A DNA stretch of 64,000 bases from Galerina marginata (Eukaryota; Basidiomycota; Agaricomycetes; Agaricales; Galerinaceae), in assembly GCA_023014335.1 (NCBI GenBank), contig JAECYW010000006.1, positions 2,666,001-2,730,000 on the forward strand, in the 5' to 3' direction. Numbering within the stretch: the first letter of the stretch is position 1; every line of letters begins with the position of its first letter. This document shows positions 1 to 12,720 of the stretch, piece after piece. The position numbers and the translations under genes are program-made. A model generated the notes under the pieces. The model searched no databases. It was not told where the DNA came from and worked only from the letters and a program-made list of their open reading frames with translations.

Positions 1-1673
1 ATTGACAAGCAGTGGCGACTCCGCTCTTGCTCTCCAATACACAGCCGCCCCAGGTCAAACCGTGGTGCAAGTTGGAAGCACTGTTCTGCGCTACATTGTT
101 GGTACGTCAAAATTAGTGGTCGCTTTAAACTATATAGTCGATTGACATATATACAGACCACGCCACCGCATACCAGTTCTGGGTTCTTCATCCACCCACC
201 AGCGGCGCCTTGTCTCGATGCAGTATCGCAAATGCCATAATCGTCAAAGGAGGTTATCTCATGCGCACGGTCAACATCAACAGCGGCACTTTAGCTTTGA
301 CCGGAGATCTCAATAGCACTGCTAGCTTTGAGGTCATCGCCCCCCCTGCACAAACAGCTGTCACATTCAACGGCGTGACCATAAGTGTGAGCAAGGCCTC
401 CTACGGTACCCTTACCACCCAGAAAACGATTTCTCTTCCTGCTGTTAGCCTTCCGAATCTTTCGTCCCTCACATGGGTAAGATAATTCCCAAATGAAAGG
501 AAACCTTGCTCAAATCTGGTTCTAGAAGACTGCAAATAGCTTGCCAGATATCGGCTCGGGATACTTAGATAACATTTGGACTGTCGCCAACCATGCCACC
601 ACAAACAATCCTACGGCAATCAAGACACCCACCGTACTCTATGCTGGGGACTACGGCTACCACACTGGGAATAATCTCTGGCGCTCCCACTTCACCGCAT
701 CGGGGACTGAGACTGCCTTCCAGGCCCAGCTGCAACTTGAAGGCGGCTTTGCGTTTGCTTTCTCCGTTTGGTTGGACTCGACGTTCGTTTATTGGATCTT
801 GGGAAGTTGACGCGCGTCATAGCAATTTCCAAGGGACATTCAATCCGCCCAAGTTTTTTGCAAGACCATATGGGCTATGAAGAAGACTTCACTGCAAGAA
901 GTGATCACTTCAAGGCACCAAGGGGTATACTGAGTTACTCTTTCGTTGGCAGTACAACTACAATTGTCAGCTCATGGAAAGTCGCAGGTAACCTCGGCGG
1001 CGAAAGTGTACGTTTTTTCTCTGTTTTAGTACCTGAGATCTGAACTGCTTGCGATAGGCTGCTGACCAAACCTGTGGACCTTTGAATGAGGGAGGTCTCT
1101 TCGCTGAACGCCAAGGTAGTGCTGATATTTTCTTAAACAACGCCGCCTCTCACGCTCCTGCGACTAGGCTAGCCCGGTCTACAGGAAGCTCGACTTCCGG
1201 AATTTTGACAGCCGGTGTAAGCATGTACGGGTAGGCTCGAATCTTAATTGAGGTCTATTAGTATCATCATTAATCGCGTCTACAGGACAACGTTCGACCT
1301 GAATGTTCCTCAAGGCGTCGACTACCCGATAGCAATCGTCACGACGAACTCAACGATCGCGATGAATCCATACTTCCGTGCTCAGGTATGCCAAATCTCT
1401 TCACATCGGCGCGACGAAGCTCAATAATGAAATAGTTCTACGTCAATGGTTAGGTACGGTTAAACCAAATTGGTCCCCAAAAGAGTTTCCCTGTCCGTAA
1501 GTCTTCCGTTAACTCGTGCTTGAAAGCGTGTAACTAACAAGTACCCATGAATAGCGCAAGGTATCTTGAATTATCACTGCACGAACACCTTGGCTGTCTC
1601 GCTGTGGGCAAGCGAAGCTCAACTCTCTGGCCCTACAATTCACAGCCCAGATATGGCTGAGCACTGCCCATAG
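1..1673 (+). pseudogene. GH35 beta-galactosidase, C-terminal part, decayed
   Basis: This is the C-terminal half of a fungal glycoside hydrolase family 35 beta-galactosidase, normally a secreted enzyme of about 1000 aa; its start lies before base 1. Exon 1-101 joins exon 157-476 in frame and reads TAYQFWVLHPPTSG, typical of the middle beta domains. Exon 526 onward carries IWTVANHATTNN and YAGDYGYHTGNNLWRSHF, the jelly-roll region. The frame shifts near 783 (SVWLDSTF to FIGSWEV) and again near 855 (to DHMGYEEDF, with residues missing), and an in-frame TAG sits at 1451-1453 just after FYVNG. Later exons keep GPLNEGGLFAERQG and QGILNYHCTNTLAVSLWA and end at TAG 1671-1673. Family assignment is strong; two frame breaks plus a stop argue for a pseudogene rather than sequencing error. 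Confidence 0.85.
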
Positions 1674-1681
1674 TGTTGGCG

Positions 1682-1767
1682 CGAGCTGAGCTGGCGCGAG
1701 AGCTGAGTTGCCTTGAGCTGCGAACTAACCTTTTCGGGCAGCTTGAGCTGACTTGAGCTGAGCTTGA
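1682..1767. repeat. Short GAGCTGA/CTTGAGCTG motif cluster
   Basis: The motif GAGCTG recurs six times in about 86 bases, mostly as CTTGAGCTG or GAGCTGAG, directly after the beta-galactosidase pseudogene. It looks like a degenerate simple repeat or an element edge; no coding sense was seen. Confidence 0.6.
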
Positions 1768-2372
1768 TCTCCCTGCCAGGGCCAAAGTCACAAGCCTTCC
1801 CTCTTACGTTGATAATCAATTTAATCAACAACACATCACTCGTCGTCATCATCGCCTGTCTTCCTGTATATACTCTCTGAGTTTCCTACTCTTCGTGCCC
1901 ACACCAATTTATGTCGAGCCTGTGCATCGGACCAGTGAGCATTTTATATAAGGAAACAAGTTATTGTCATATCAAAGTACTAAAGCATGAATCCCTCCTC
2001 AGACTCAGAAGGCTCGCCCCGATACCTAGTACCTTTTATGCCTCCTTCAGGCTTTTGCTTTACCTATGATCATCCTGTACATCTGCAACCACCACCAAGT
2101 GGGTACTATCACCCATATTATCACCCTGTGATATCTTCCTACCCTGTTGAAGGCTCATATCACCACTGCAGATGGGGACAAGACTAGAAATTGTGCCTCA
2201 CTCTGGTATCTCATTCAATTCATATGTCATGTGTCCGACATGTTTTTTTCTGAACCTGGATTTAATTGATTCTCAGATTTTCTGATTTTATGAGACTTTT
2301 TGAAAGTCAAAAATCAAAAATTCCAACATTTTGTACAAGTTGATTGAAATAATACAGTAATGGGATTTTCTA
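1768..2372. other. Intergenic, 605 bp
   Basis: No recognisable gene. It contains a 66-codon ATG ORF at 1987-2187 (+) rich in proline, tyrosine and serine, with no similarity I recognise. An AT-rich stretch at 2220-2360 lies just beyond the 3' end of the minus-strand gene and is its likely 3' UTR/terminator zone. Confidence 0.4.
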
Positions 2373-5300
2373 CTAATTTTGCCTCTGCCAATAGTTATAG
2401 TTGTTCATGAGTGTCTTTCTTACTCTGTGATATTTGTTTGCTGCCACTGTGTTATTTTTGGTCACAGGTTTGTGAATGCCATTGGACACTCTTGGTGGAG
2501 TGTCATCACCATCTGGCTGTTCACCAAGGTGAGGAATGGTTCTGTCTTGTTCAGTTAATGGAATTGTAGATGGTAGCATAGTGCCATGAGTATCAGAGCC
2601 ACTGAATGACCTTAATGTTGCATCAGTGATTTTTATTTGTAAAAATAAGGACTACAAATACCATAGTGAATTTGAACGGGAGGCAAAATAAACCCTATTA
2701 TCTGCATAAATGAAGCCATATTCATATAATGCAGATTTTGCTTGAAGGTCAAGCTGAGCACAGAGTCCTGCTCCAGCATCATTGTCACAATGTAGTGGGC
2801 TGGTGTAGTTGTTGCAGGAATAAGTATTTGCACCAGATAACCCCAGGCGATCTCCATGAGCAGAAATATCTTGTAAATCCTTGTAGACATCAAGCAAAAT
2901 TACACGTCCAGCTTCTGAGAGAATCATAGAATCCTGCAAAAGACTATTAGATATATTAATTGAACCTCAATTTGTGCCATACCTCCGCATCATCAAATAG
3001 AGCTTCAATATCTTTAAGAGTAACTGCTTCCATTCCAGTATAAAATGTATAAGTGTCTCCAGGAGCACCCCCCATAGGTGCACGTGCACCTTTAGGAATC
3101 ATTTTGCCTTGTGAGTAGGAGTTAAACTTAGATCCACGAGTAAGCTTTTTGACTGATTGCAGTTTGGAATGATGCATGACAAGTTGTTGAAAAATTTCAT
3201 CAGAAAATGCATTGTAGATCCAGAAGTCAAGCTGCAAATGAACTTAGCATAAGTACAGATATAAAATAATATTATTAACACACAATTTTTCCTGTTCCTT
3301 CTTCAACAATTAAGAAGATTTGCATGCCACAGTTTCTGAGGATTTCATTATTCCATTCATACTTTTTAAGTTTCAGCTGTTCTGGATGTAGGATAGGTTT
3401 AATATTCTTAGATCCAGTTTTAGAATGTGGTATCTACAGGAGAATTTAGCATTTTTACTCATAAAAATAAAAGTAAAATACTGGGATAGGCTTTATGTGG
3501 TCATGTGGTTCTGCAAGTGACACACCACAACCAAGATATTTGTCTTCCAGCTTTTGAGGTGTGACCATGATTTTTTGCATGCAATGATACTCAGATGGCA
3601 GATTGGAACATTTTGTACAAGTTGTGTTTAAAGTCTGATTTGTAAGCTGATATTTAGAATAAGAAATTCAAAAATTAAATACCTTTTTGTTTTGTAAAAT
3701 ATGTTTGGGTGGCTTATCAATAAGTTTGCGGAAGGACACTGATCGTTGCAAAATAAGCCGTAAACTGGCATCAGTGTTTGCAAAGAAAGCAGGGATCATG
3801 GGATTAAGATATGGCCAAATATTGTCATAGATTTGCTTTATGTTTTCCTTTTCTTTAAAGAAAGAAACCTAGCAAGACAATAATGTTAGTATATTTATTA
3901 ACAAATTTCTTTCTCACATTGTATCTTAGGGCTTCCAACCCATAAATCAACCATTGCTCGAGGGCCAATTGAAAGTTTTGAAGACTAAGCAAGAAAAAAA
4001 TAGAGGAAGGATATGCTCTTCTGGGAATAATATCTGGATTTTTTTTAATCGCCCGGATGAGTTCTTTGCTTTTTGTAATTTTTTTACCCTGAGTCTACAA
4101 AAGACTTGTCAGTAAAGAATTGATACTGAGGAAAATTAGAGCACTTGAAATAAAAAAACTTTAAAGAAATCCTCCTCTGTCCACACTTTTGTGACATCTT
4201 CGGGAATCCAGTTAAATAAAACAAGAGCAAGGCTCTCATGAATTCGGTGTTTCCGAATCAAGATTTGCATGAAGTCACTTTTCCATACAACTAAGCATTT
4301 AGGATCACTCCATAAATTAACTATGCTGTAAAGGTTTGAGGTCTATAATGATGTGAGCATTAGCTCAAAATTTAATATAGGTTTTACCTTAACTGCAGTC
4401 TTCCAGGCCTGATCACGGTAGATAGATGGTTTTACCTGACGCATTTCACGTAAGACATCAACAACACTTTGATAATATTGCTGTCGGTCATCATCCTATA
4501 ATTGATTTAGAATAATATTATTATTCATAGTTGAACTCACTGTAGTCTCTTCACGATGGTTGTAGGACATTTGCAAGGAATTTGCCCAACTGGAACATTT
4601 TTTGAACCAAAATCCTGGGGTAGCTTGCAGAAGTTTGTTCCATTTTGATTTATTGCGAGCCAAAATGGGAAGTCCATCAAACTCTTGAAATGAGATTGGT
4701 GGCAAAAAAAAAGGTAATGGTGAAGGATCTTGAATCTCAGAAAATCGTTGTCGCTTATGTTCAGGGGAGTGAGATTCAGAAGAAAGAGGACTCGAGATCT
4801 CATTTAATGGAGTTGATATAAAGTCTTCTTCTTCATCTTCATCTTCTTCATTGTCAGATAAGGCTTCAGAGGCATCAGTCAAGTCTTCAAAAAGGTTGTG
4901 TTGATGTTGCTGTGTTCCATTGGTTCCGAACTGCAAATAAATATTAGGTGTGATTATTTACAGAAAGCCACAGATTTCACCAGGAGTTTGTCAATTTGCT
5001 TCTGTATACTAGTAAGTTCCCGGAGTGCTGAGTTCCTCTGGTGATAGTGGTCTAACAATTGTACATTAAGAAAGGCCTGGATAATAGTATCCTCTGGTAG
5101 TATGGATGGTTCCATTGCAGTTGATGCAGCAAGCCATTTGGTAATGGAAACAATCTGGGACCAAATCAGTTGAGGGAGTCATAGAATGAAATGAACATAC
5201 ATCAGGTTCAGATAAAGAGCTGCTCAGCTCCCTTTCCCATGCTTGGGTGGTGCTGCGGGTCATTTTCTCCTGTCTGAGCTTCTGGAATGAGGCATCAACT

Positions 5301-5374
5301 CTAGAATGAAGGTCAGGTGAAAAAAGAGGCAAAGGTTGCACAATTGGGGTACAGGCAGTCGAAGCAAACATCAT
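2373..5374 (-). CDS. Multi-exon protein with C-terminal 2OG-Fe(II) dioxygenase-like domain
   Basis: Twelve exons join in frame to about 818 aa: 5374-5201, 5154-4981, 4930-4541, 4495-4388, 4342-4160, six more between about 4090 and 2662, and the last from 2601 to the stop at 2373. The start is ATGATG at 5374. The N-terminal third is Ser/Glu-rich with an acidic run near residue 150. The middle contains a CTKC pair near residue 470. The C-terminal region reads KGARAPMGGAPGDTYTFYTG, then SPLHCDND (His~700, Asp~702) and DTHGTMLPS (His~748). These fit the HxD...H iron ligands of 2-oxoglutarate/Fe(II) dioxygenases. I recall this arrangement from a large agaricomycete family; kinship with the TET/JBP-type enzymes expanded alongside KDZ transposons is inference. 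No frameshift or stop was found. Substrate is unknown; a modified nucleic acid is a guess. Confidence 0.7.
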
Positions 5375-5510
5375 AGATGAAGCAGAGATGAGAACCACCT
5401 ATTAAGATATGTTACAAAGGGTGACGCTCGTGACACAATAGCGGTGACTCAGATATAGCCTACCTTTGCCTTCGGCGTTCTACCTTGTCAGGGTTTTCTT
5501 TTCCACTAGT

Positions 5511-6343
5511 ATGAACGTCGCTGCCCTCCTCCAAGACTCGCCCTCAGAGGACAGGAGGCATGCACCCACCCTCACTCAGTACCCATCCCCATCGTTGGCG
5601 GTCAAGGATATGGACAACCCACCGTCCTTACCGCCTTCGTCCTTGCCACCTCCCCAGCAGCAGCCTCCGAGCCCACCATGGCACCGCTCGACATCGCGGG
5701 CCCACACCAGCGGTGCACAAAGCCAAAGCCAGAGCCAGTGGCCGTATATCCGGCCCGCGAGCACCCACTCCGACTCTGGCCTGCCGCCTCCAGCAAGCGG
5801 GGGTAGCATCAGCACAAAGGACGCGGGCTGGTCACCACCGCACACACGCGCGCTCGCTGCACGATCCTCGCTCTGCGCTTGTTGGGCTCAGCATGGGCGC
5901 AGGGCCGCGGATGGCGAGGAGACAGCCGTCCATTGGGATTGGCGGCTCGATAGCGCGCAGCAGGGCCGCATCGCACTCGACTCAGCGCTCCTTTGCCCCG
6001 CATAAACCGTTCTCGTCGCCGTCTACGCCCTTCCACCACCCCCCGCCCCCGCCTTCCCTGCGCCAAAGCCAGAACCAGAACCAAAATCAGCCGACACAGC
6101 CCCAGACGGCGAGTCAAAACACAAACCAGCGTCCGGCTTCTTTCATGTCGATAGCAGCGCTTCAGTCGTCCCCCCGGTGCCAGTCGAACCCATCCCTCTG
6201 AATCCGGTCTGGAATCTGCTTCAACAGCACCGCGGATTCGCCGTTGCCGGACATGTGGCGAACGAATGCTTGGACACAAAAAAGGACACTGCTCGGTCGC
6301 AAATCCGGCAGTTTCGGCTAATATATCATTAAGTTTTGCTGGT
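5511..6343 (+). pseudogene. Remnant of a low-complexity protein with a zinc knuckle
   Basis: The start reads MNVAALLQDSPSEDRR, then a Pro/Ser/Gln-rich region in one frame to about 5860. Plausible protein then continues in the +1 frame (ARRQPSIGIGGSI, FHHPPPPPSL, FMSIAALQSSP). At about 6190-6335 a third frame gives RRCRTCGERMLGHKKGHC, a C-x2-C-x6-H-x4-C zinc knuckle, followed by a GTAAGT donor. Such knuckles sit in disordered regulatory proteins of agaricomycetes. The two frame changes without introns indicate decay. The N-terminus resembles a transcription-factor start, but I cannot name a family. Confidence 0.4.
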
Positions 6344-8119
6344 GTAAGTCATGTTCTTAAACTCGAAGGTACATACCTAACCCCTTTGTCAAAAGAACTC
6401 TGATGTTTTTGAGGCACCATCACAAATTCTGAAGTGGCAAGAAGATATCTCAGAGATCAAAATTCTCACAGCACAGACGCCTACATTTTTGTCGTCCCGG
6501 ACGACGCTGTCATGCCCCTCCGCCAATTCGCGCTGGATCTCGGCTGTTGTGCCTTTATTCACAACAGAATCGTGAAAGGGGGTGATGAGGTTCAGGGAAG
6601 TTATCCTATCTCTTTGGTTGTTGCAAACTCTGCAGGTGCAGTCGAGGATATCCAATGTACTCTATTTATGTGTACTTGCCTATAATGCCGTATATTCACT
6701 CAGAGTGAATATAATCAATTAAACATCCCTAAAACCTCAGTGTCTGTGATCATGACAGCTCTCATGACATTATAATAACTCTTGCAATCGTTTATATTCA
6801 GAGCTTTCCTGATCATAATCGCCATATTTATGACCCAACCTTATAATCTTTTAGTCAGGTGTATTTGAATACATGAATTGATCTGGAATTACAAGGATTT
6901 TAAGACAGCATATTCATACATATCCACATATCCTAAGTGTGCACGTTTGCTGATGTCTTCATGGACAATTAAAAAAAATCAAAGTTCATTACATATATCA
7001 GCTGGTTATTTCGGTAAGTTATTGAATTTGAACACAAAGGCGAAGGTAAAACTCACTGATCTGGCAGGAACCAATGGTATCGACGATAGGTGTTGTTGTT
7101 GAGATACTGAAGTAAGGTTGACCTATATAATATGTCATTGTAACCAAAGACATTTAGAAGTTGAATTATTGCGACGTACGTATGATTCCAATTCTCGTTT
7201 GGCACGAGTCCTCCTATCCCCTCGGTGTGCTGATACGCATATGAGCTGGACGAATATATGCACACCGATAGACTTTGCGGGGTCCACGATACGGAAAGAG
7301 GCCGATCAAATTGCAATCGAAGACAAAAGGGTAGGACTGGTGAATAGAACATGAAGTCCAGCTGGTCACAATCTACGACTGTAAGTTGAGTTGAGAAGTC
7401 GCTCATCTAGGAAGAAGCGGAGATACTCACGATATCCGGTAATCTGTATCGACCGCTCATGCCTGCGACCAGCTAGACGACGTTACACCTATCGGCGGTC
7501 GAGAAATAGTTCTGTCACATTCGGTCCAAGAACGTGATAGAATGTATCTGGAGGAGGATATTGTTTAGAATTTCTCGACCCAACGGGAGGACAACGGATG
7601 ACCCTACTTACGAGGTTATGAAAACACCTTGCAAACTCCGGAAATTGGCCAGGAATCGAAATGACGGTCATTTTTGATAGCAGAGCAAATCAGACACGAG
7701 TGCCTAACAGTATTGAGATTTTGTGAGACTGAGACTGAGACTCATAACTCGGTCACGAGCAAGAGCTTACACATTCACAACAGGCGTGTGGCCGTAGCCA
7801 ACAGCGTTGAGATTTGAACAACCCTTCCTACTGCAGGAAGAGGGAGATCCATTGCCCGCTCCCGCATCGTCCTCGTCGTTCAGGCCATCCGCAATCGTAT
7901 ACCACCGTGTTCAAATTCAGGCTGAAGAGGCGACGACGGATCTCGTTTGCTCAGGTGATGGAATACATAGATTCTGCCCGTTTCGTTATCGGTTGCCCCC
8001 CGTTTCGTTTTGAATAGTTTCCCCCGCCTGATCTCTGAGCCCGTAGGTAATTCTCCTCTCTCCTCCTGGGCGCGCTCGCCGCTATTCGTAGCATCTCCTG
8101 CATCTTCGTCCGTGTATCG
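6344..8119. other. Unassigned 1.8-kb stretch
   Basis: Only short open frames are visible, for example 7053-7406 (-) and 6434-6685 (+), with no recognisable motif and no consistent exon chain. The part from 6680 to 7040 is AT-rich and shows nothing. Confidence 0.4.
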
Positions 8120-9700
8120 ACATTACCCGTCTGTAAGGATCAAGGTCGGCTTTGTCATCAAATGCAAGTCCAGGAACGGAGAGTTGAGTTCATGCAAGGG
8201 AGCCACTGGTCGCCGCCGACTCCGACCCCAACTACGGCCGCAAGGGACGGCGGCGATACGGCTGGTGAGGCCGAGATGGGAATGTTCATATTGGAACTGC
8301 TGGCGCTGCCAGAGTCGACGAGGGAAGGACGGAGGGGCGGCGGTGGTGGAGGGTTCACGCGCCTGAGAGTTCAACGTTGGCGAAAGCAGAGAAAGGTTCG
8401 CGAACGAGTTCAACGGTGATGTGGCAGTGGTGGACAGCGACTGGGGAGCAGAAAGGTGAGGGGGGGACGACAACGAAGGTATTGATGCAGGTGTGAGGAG
8501 CTTAGTTTGCGGAGGGGAAGTGAGGGATTGCGGTGGTGGTGGTTGGGTGTGACGTGGTCGCTGTTGATGGCGATGTGGGCGTTCCTGGGAGTAACGCTGA
8601 CGCCGGTAGAGCCGAGGGAGGCATAGCAGTGCTCTCCTCCATCTCTTGTTCGCGTTCGCGCTGAGATAGATGGATATTATCGTCGTCTAGAATTTAAATT
8701 TGATAAGTTAACTTCCCTCTCCTCATATGACAGAGAACACGAAGACATACCTCGAGAATCGAGATCCTCTTCGATCCGAATATCATCAAGCTCTCGCCCA
8801 ACTGCATCATCCGCCAACTCAGACCCAGACCCCGGCCGTGGACTCATCGCTTCTCCCCCACTCCCGCTCCTCGCTGTCAACGCCTCCAGCTCGCGGTGCA
8901 TCCGCCTCTTGCGCATCTCCGTCTTCGACGCCTGCGACTATTTCCGGTGCTTCTATGTCATTCGCGGTGCCGCCCCCGCCGCCGTCTGAAAGGTCGGTGG
9001 TCAGGGTGATTTGCAGCCTTGATGTTCCTCGGCTATCAACGACAGCAACGAGGGCGTCGAGGGACGGATATTTGGGCCCGGGGATGAAGGTGCAGGAGAG
9101 TCGTGGGCTAAAGAATGATTTGGTGTAGTGAGTCCAGGATTTAAGTAGAAAAAATGACGAAAAAAAACATTGATAAAATGATGAACAAAAAATAGGGATA
9201 AAAAACATACCCTTGACAAAACCCAACCGACCTCTCAGATGCTCAGCACCATCGAGCATTTCCACGTCCCCATCCCCCTCGACCACGTTCTCCTTCCCTT
9301 TACCCCCCTTCCGCACTATCGGGCTCGCAGGCATCAGTGTCAGTGTCAGCGACCCCGAGAACAAGATGCTCGGCTGCCCCCTGCTGGCCGGGCATACCAT
9401 GGTGAGATGGGCGCCGCATGTGCGTGAACGGGATTTGCATAGGCAGCGGCAGTGTACGCTCGAAACCTGCCTATTGTGCTGGAAATGAGCGGGAGTGGAG
9501 GAGGAAGGCAAGCGAGACGATTTGTATTCCTCAATACAACTCGTCTCGCGGGATACCAGGTATGTTTCTCCAAGCTCTCCTCTCGTTGTCCTTCCCCGCA
9601 TTCCATCACGAGTTTGTTGGACCTCGGCCCATGGCCCTCATGCGGGAGGGCTCGCGACGTGCGGAAATCATGATCGTGCTGTATGTAAAATACCTAGTAG
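8120..9700 (-). pseudogene. Decayed gene segment, copy A of a diverged duplication
   Basis: Minus-strand open frames hold protein-like stretches: GKGKENVVEGDGDVEMLDG, LNPGLTTPNHSLAHDSPAPS, RKRRMHRELEALTARSGSGG and SFANLSLLSPTLNS. They run head to tail with intron-like joins (for example a GTATGT donor near 8750) but change frame repeatedly. The block from about 11.1 to 12.7 kb carries SFANLSLLSPALNYPA, FFYVDPTLTTLTPSIAYNPP and the same exon/intron edge, so the two are diverged copies of one source gene. The product looks like a disordered Ser/Pro/acidic protein; no domain recognised. Confidence 0.45.
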
Positions 9701-11082
9701 ATAGTAAAAATCAATAATGTCAATAAAACCACAACATTTCACTCACAAAACGAGTCTTTGGTGCTCTGAGGGGCGGAACAGGTCGGGGAGAGAGAGAGGT
9801 GGTAGCGGAAAGCAAGATCAACCGGTGTTGAGGCGGTTGATCCGGCGTTTGGCGTTCTCGGCGGCGGTTGGCTCAAACGGGCCGACCAATCGAAAGCGTC
9901 TCGGCTTCAGCGCTTTTTCCTAATTGTACGCAAAGTCTTATTGCACTCAATATACATTCGTAAATCTTTGGTCTACATGAGCTCGGCGATGTAATTTTCA
10001 TCTCAGAATTAGAACCGGAAGGGATGGATGCAGCGTCGTGCATCTGGATGCCCCACGAGATGAGTGTTATAAATAGCTATAGGCTTTCGTGCCGCTTGGA
10101 TAGAATTTCACCTACATTTTTTGTCTCCCCTCGGTTTTAAGTATTCAGTCACAATCGCCTTGTCAATACATTTCCATTGATATGAATTTTGTTGCAAAAT
10201 TACAGTGGGTCCATGTACATATGTACTCAACTATGAATTCAATTTTGATACTAACATTACTCACTTGTTCGAGGGCAGTAGAATCCACATTTACGCTCTT
10301 CAATTATTCAGAAAACAATTTATTACTCTTCTAAGGTACATTTAATAACTACCTACCTACAGCGATGGTGAAGACCAGCAGCAGCGCGACGCCCCTCACC
10401 GGATCTCTCCACGTCCATGCCTGGGTGGCGAGTAGCAGCGCACGGCGTCGGTTCTCACCATCGTTTCTTCTACTGGGAGGCAGAGGCGAGGGGTGGTCGC
10501 TGGTCTGCTTGTCTGTCAACTAAGGGCGGTGCCTCAGCAAGACGGTACCTGGGAAACACGGTGGGAGGAACACGGTGGGAGGAAGGGACACAAGCTGCAG
10601 GATGGGCAGCTATGGAAACAGGGAAGGAAGCAACAAACTCGAAGGTTTGTTGCCACCTCGTAGCAAAGCAGTAGAGGCACTACTGCTTTGCTATGCCTTC
10701 GTCATCCCGCATCCTATCGCAGCAGCAGCAGAAGCAATCTGTCCTGTCGCCACAGTGCCACCCGTTCGTCAACTCCCATCTCATCACGCACAAAAGATTT
10801 TCTTGACGTTTCTAGGGCCACGCTGGGTGGTGGGGCAGTGGTTGAGAGTCGTCTTCCAGGGTTGGCGAAGGAGAGTCGGGAGGCGAGAGCAGCGTGGACG
10901 AGTGTTTGGCGACGAGTCAGTGAGTGGAAGGAAAGAGATCAGCGGAATGAGTCAATATTTTTGACTCATTCCGCGTAACACCACTGGGTCTCCCAACTCG
11001 GTCTCCCCTTGCTGCTCCGCCCTGCATCCCACATCCTGTCGCCTGTCCATCCGGAGTTGCATGAAGTGCTGAAGTTACACCA
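9701..11082. other. Unassigned 1.4-kb stretch
   Basis: No recognisable coding signal. The part 9950-10370 is AT-rich. Overlapping plus-strand frames at 10417-10978 are GC-rich and uninformative. The spacer separates the two copies of the decayed gene segment. Confidence 0.4.
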
Positions 11083-12720
11083 TCAATTTGAGGTGAATTC
11101 AACATCGAGTTCGACAGTAGTGCTTGCCTGCGACTTGACATCAAAGTTGCGTTGGAGCGGCTGCTGCGAGAGCGAGGTTAGACTGCGAGATGTGGAAAGG
11201 AGTCGCATCCTGCGTCGCAGGCTAGGATTCGTGTGCTGAGGCTGATGGGGCTGGAGCTGTAGAAGCTCCTGATGATGATACAGGAGCTTGTTCAGATGAA
11301 GACGGTGCTGGCTACGGGCTGGCGGTGGTACGTGAGCCGGATAGTTCAACGCTGGCGAAAGCAAAGAGAGGTTTGCGAAGGACTTCAACGGCAACGTCCC
11401 TGTTGCTCAGAATGACTGAGGCGCAGGAAGATGAAGAGGAAACGACGACAAAGGCGTCAAGGCGGGAGTGAGGAGCTGCGTTTGCGGAGAGAGAGGGATG
11501 GGATGTAGTTGGTGGGTGACGTGTTCGCTGTTGATGGCGACTTGAACGTTCCCGTCAGTAACACAGGCGCCGGAAGAGCCGGGGGAGACATCGCCATGGC
11601 TCCTCGAGCTCTCTTTCGCATTTGCGCTGAGAAAGATGTGTATTATTATCGTCTATAATTTAATTTTTGTCAGCCACTTTCTCTCTCCACATATGACAGA
11701 CAAAACAAATACATACCTCAAGAACCGACATCGTCTTCAATCCAAATACCCAGTCTTACTATCGTAGCAGCACCTCCAAGCCCACCATCGTCAACGCCTC
11801 CGACTCGTGGTGCATCCACTTCTGTGTATCATCGGTGGCATGTTCTCTTTGTCTTCAACGCGTACGAAGACTTCCAGTGTTTCCGAGTCGCCTGCGGTGC
11901 TGCCGCCGCCCCCATCTGGTGAGCCGGGCGGGTGGGGCGATATGCGTGCTTGATGTTTGTGCGCGATTGGCGACAGCGACGAAGGCGTTGTGTGGCGGGA
12001 TTTGAAGCCGGGGGCTAGTGGTGTAGGTGGATTGTAGGCTATAGAAGGAGTTAAAGTAGTTAGAGTGGGGTCTACATAGAAAAAATGACAAAAACAATGA
12101 TAATATTTGAATGAAGAGAAGAAGAGACAAAAATAGCATACCTTTGACAAAACTCGACCAACGGCTGGTAAACTAAAATCTTCAGCCCACGACCCCGTTC
12201 ACCTCAACGATCCTCTCCTCCCCCTCCACACCTTTGTGCTCGCAGGCGTCGGCGTCGGAGAGCTCAAGAACAACATGCTATGGGAGGGGCGCCATCTGGG
12301 TGACCACGCAGTCCTTATGGGAAAATCGTCTTTGACCGCATGCTTCGAATGTTCGTGGTCGTCGACTTGCTTCCGCGGGTGTTCGTGGAGTCGACGGAAC
12401 AGGGCAGGCTCGTTGTTGTGGTGCCCTGGGCAGCACGAGCAGTCGAACGATGGAGGAGGGCTATAGGCAAGGGTGATGGTAAGAGGAGAGAGGTAGGGAG
12501 AGGCAACAGGCAAAAGGCAAAAGGCAAAAGGCAAAAGGCAAAAGGCAAAAAGGTGCTCAGGTACATAGATATGGTGTTCGAGCGACTGCAGCGCGTTGTC
12601 GTCGCCATGTGGTGTTTGGCATCGAGGTGTTTCGTATAACTGACAGCAGTCTGTAAACCTATCGAGACCAAGGATAGGAAATCACTGAGAGCGGGAGTCA
12701 CACGAAGGTAAACAGGACCG
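11083..12720 (-). pseudogene. Decayed gene segment, copy B of a diverged duplication
   Basis: This is the second copy of the segment at 8.1-9.7 kb. Shared landmarks on the minus strand are SFANLSLLSPALN near 11360, SPDGGGGSTAGDSE near 11900 and FFYVDPTLTTLTPS near 12060, in the same order and with similar spacing. It lacks long uninterrupted frames. Nucleotide divergence is too large to count by eye, so the duplication is old. Confidence 0.45.
12507..12553. repeat. Microsatellite, 7-bp unit
   Basis: The unit GGCAAAA is repeated about six times in tandem. It lies inside the decayed copy B and opens spurious Leu/Pro/Phe-rich reading frames on the minus strand. Confidence 0.9.

Noticed and set aside
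5809..6279. 156-codon minus-strand ORF opposite the zinc-knuckle remnant
   Set aside because: Arg/Gly/Ala-rich shadow of GC-rich coding-like DNA on the plus strand; no motif.
12315..12701. 128-codon minus-strand ORF with repeated LPFAFCL
   Set aside because: Produced by the 7-bp microsatellite at 12507-12553.
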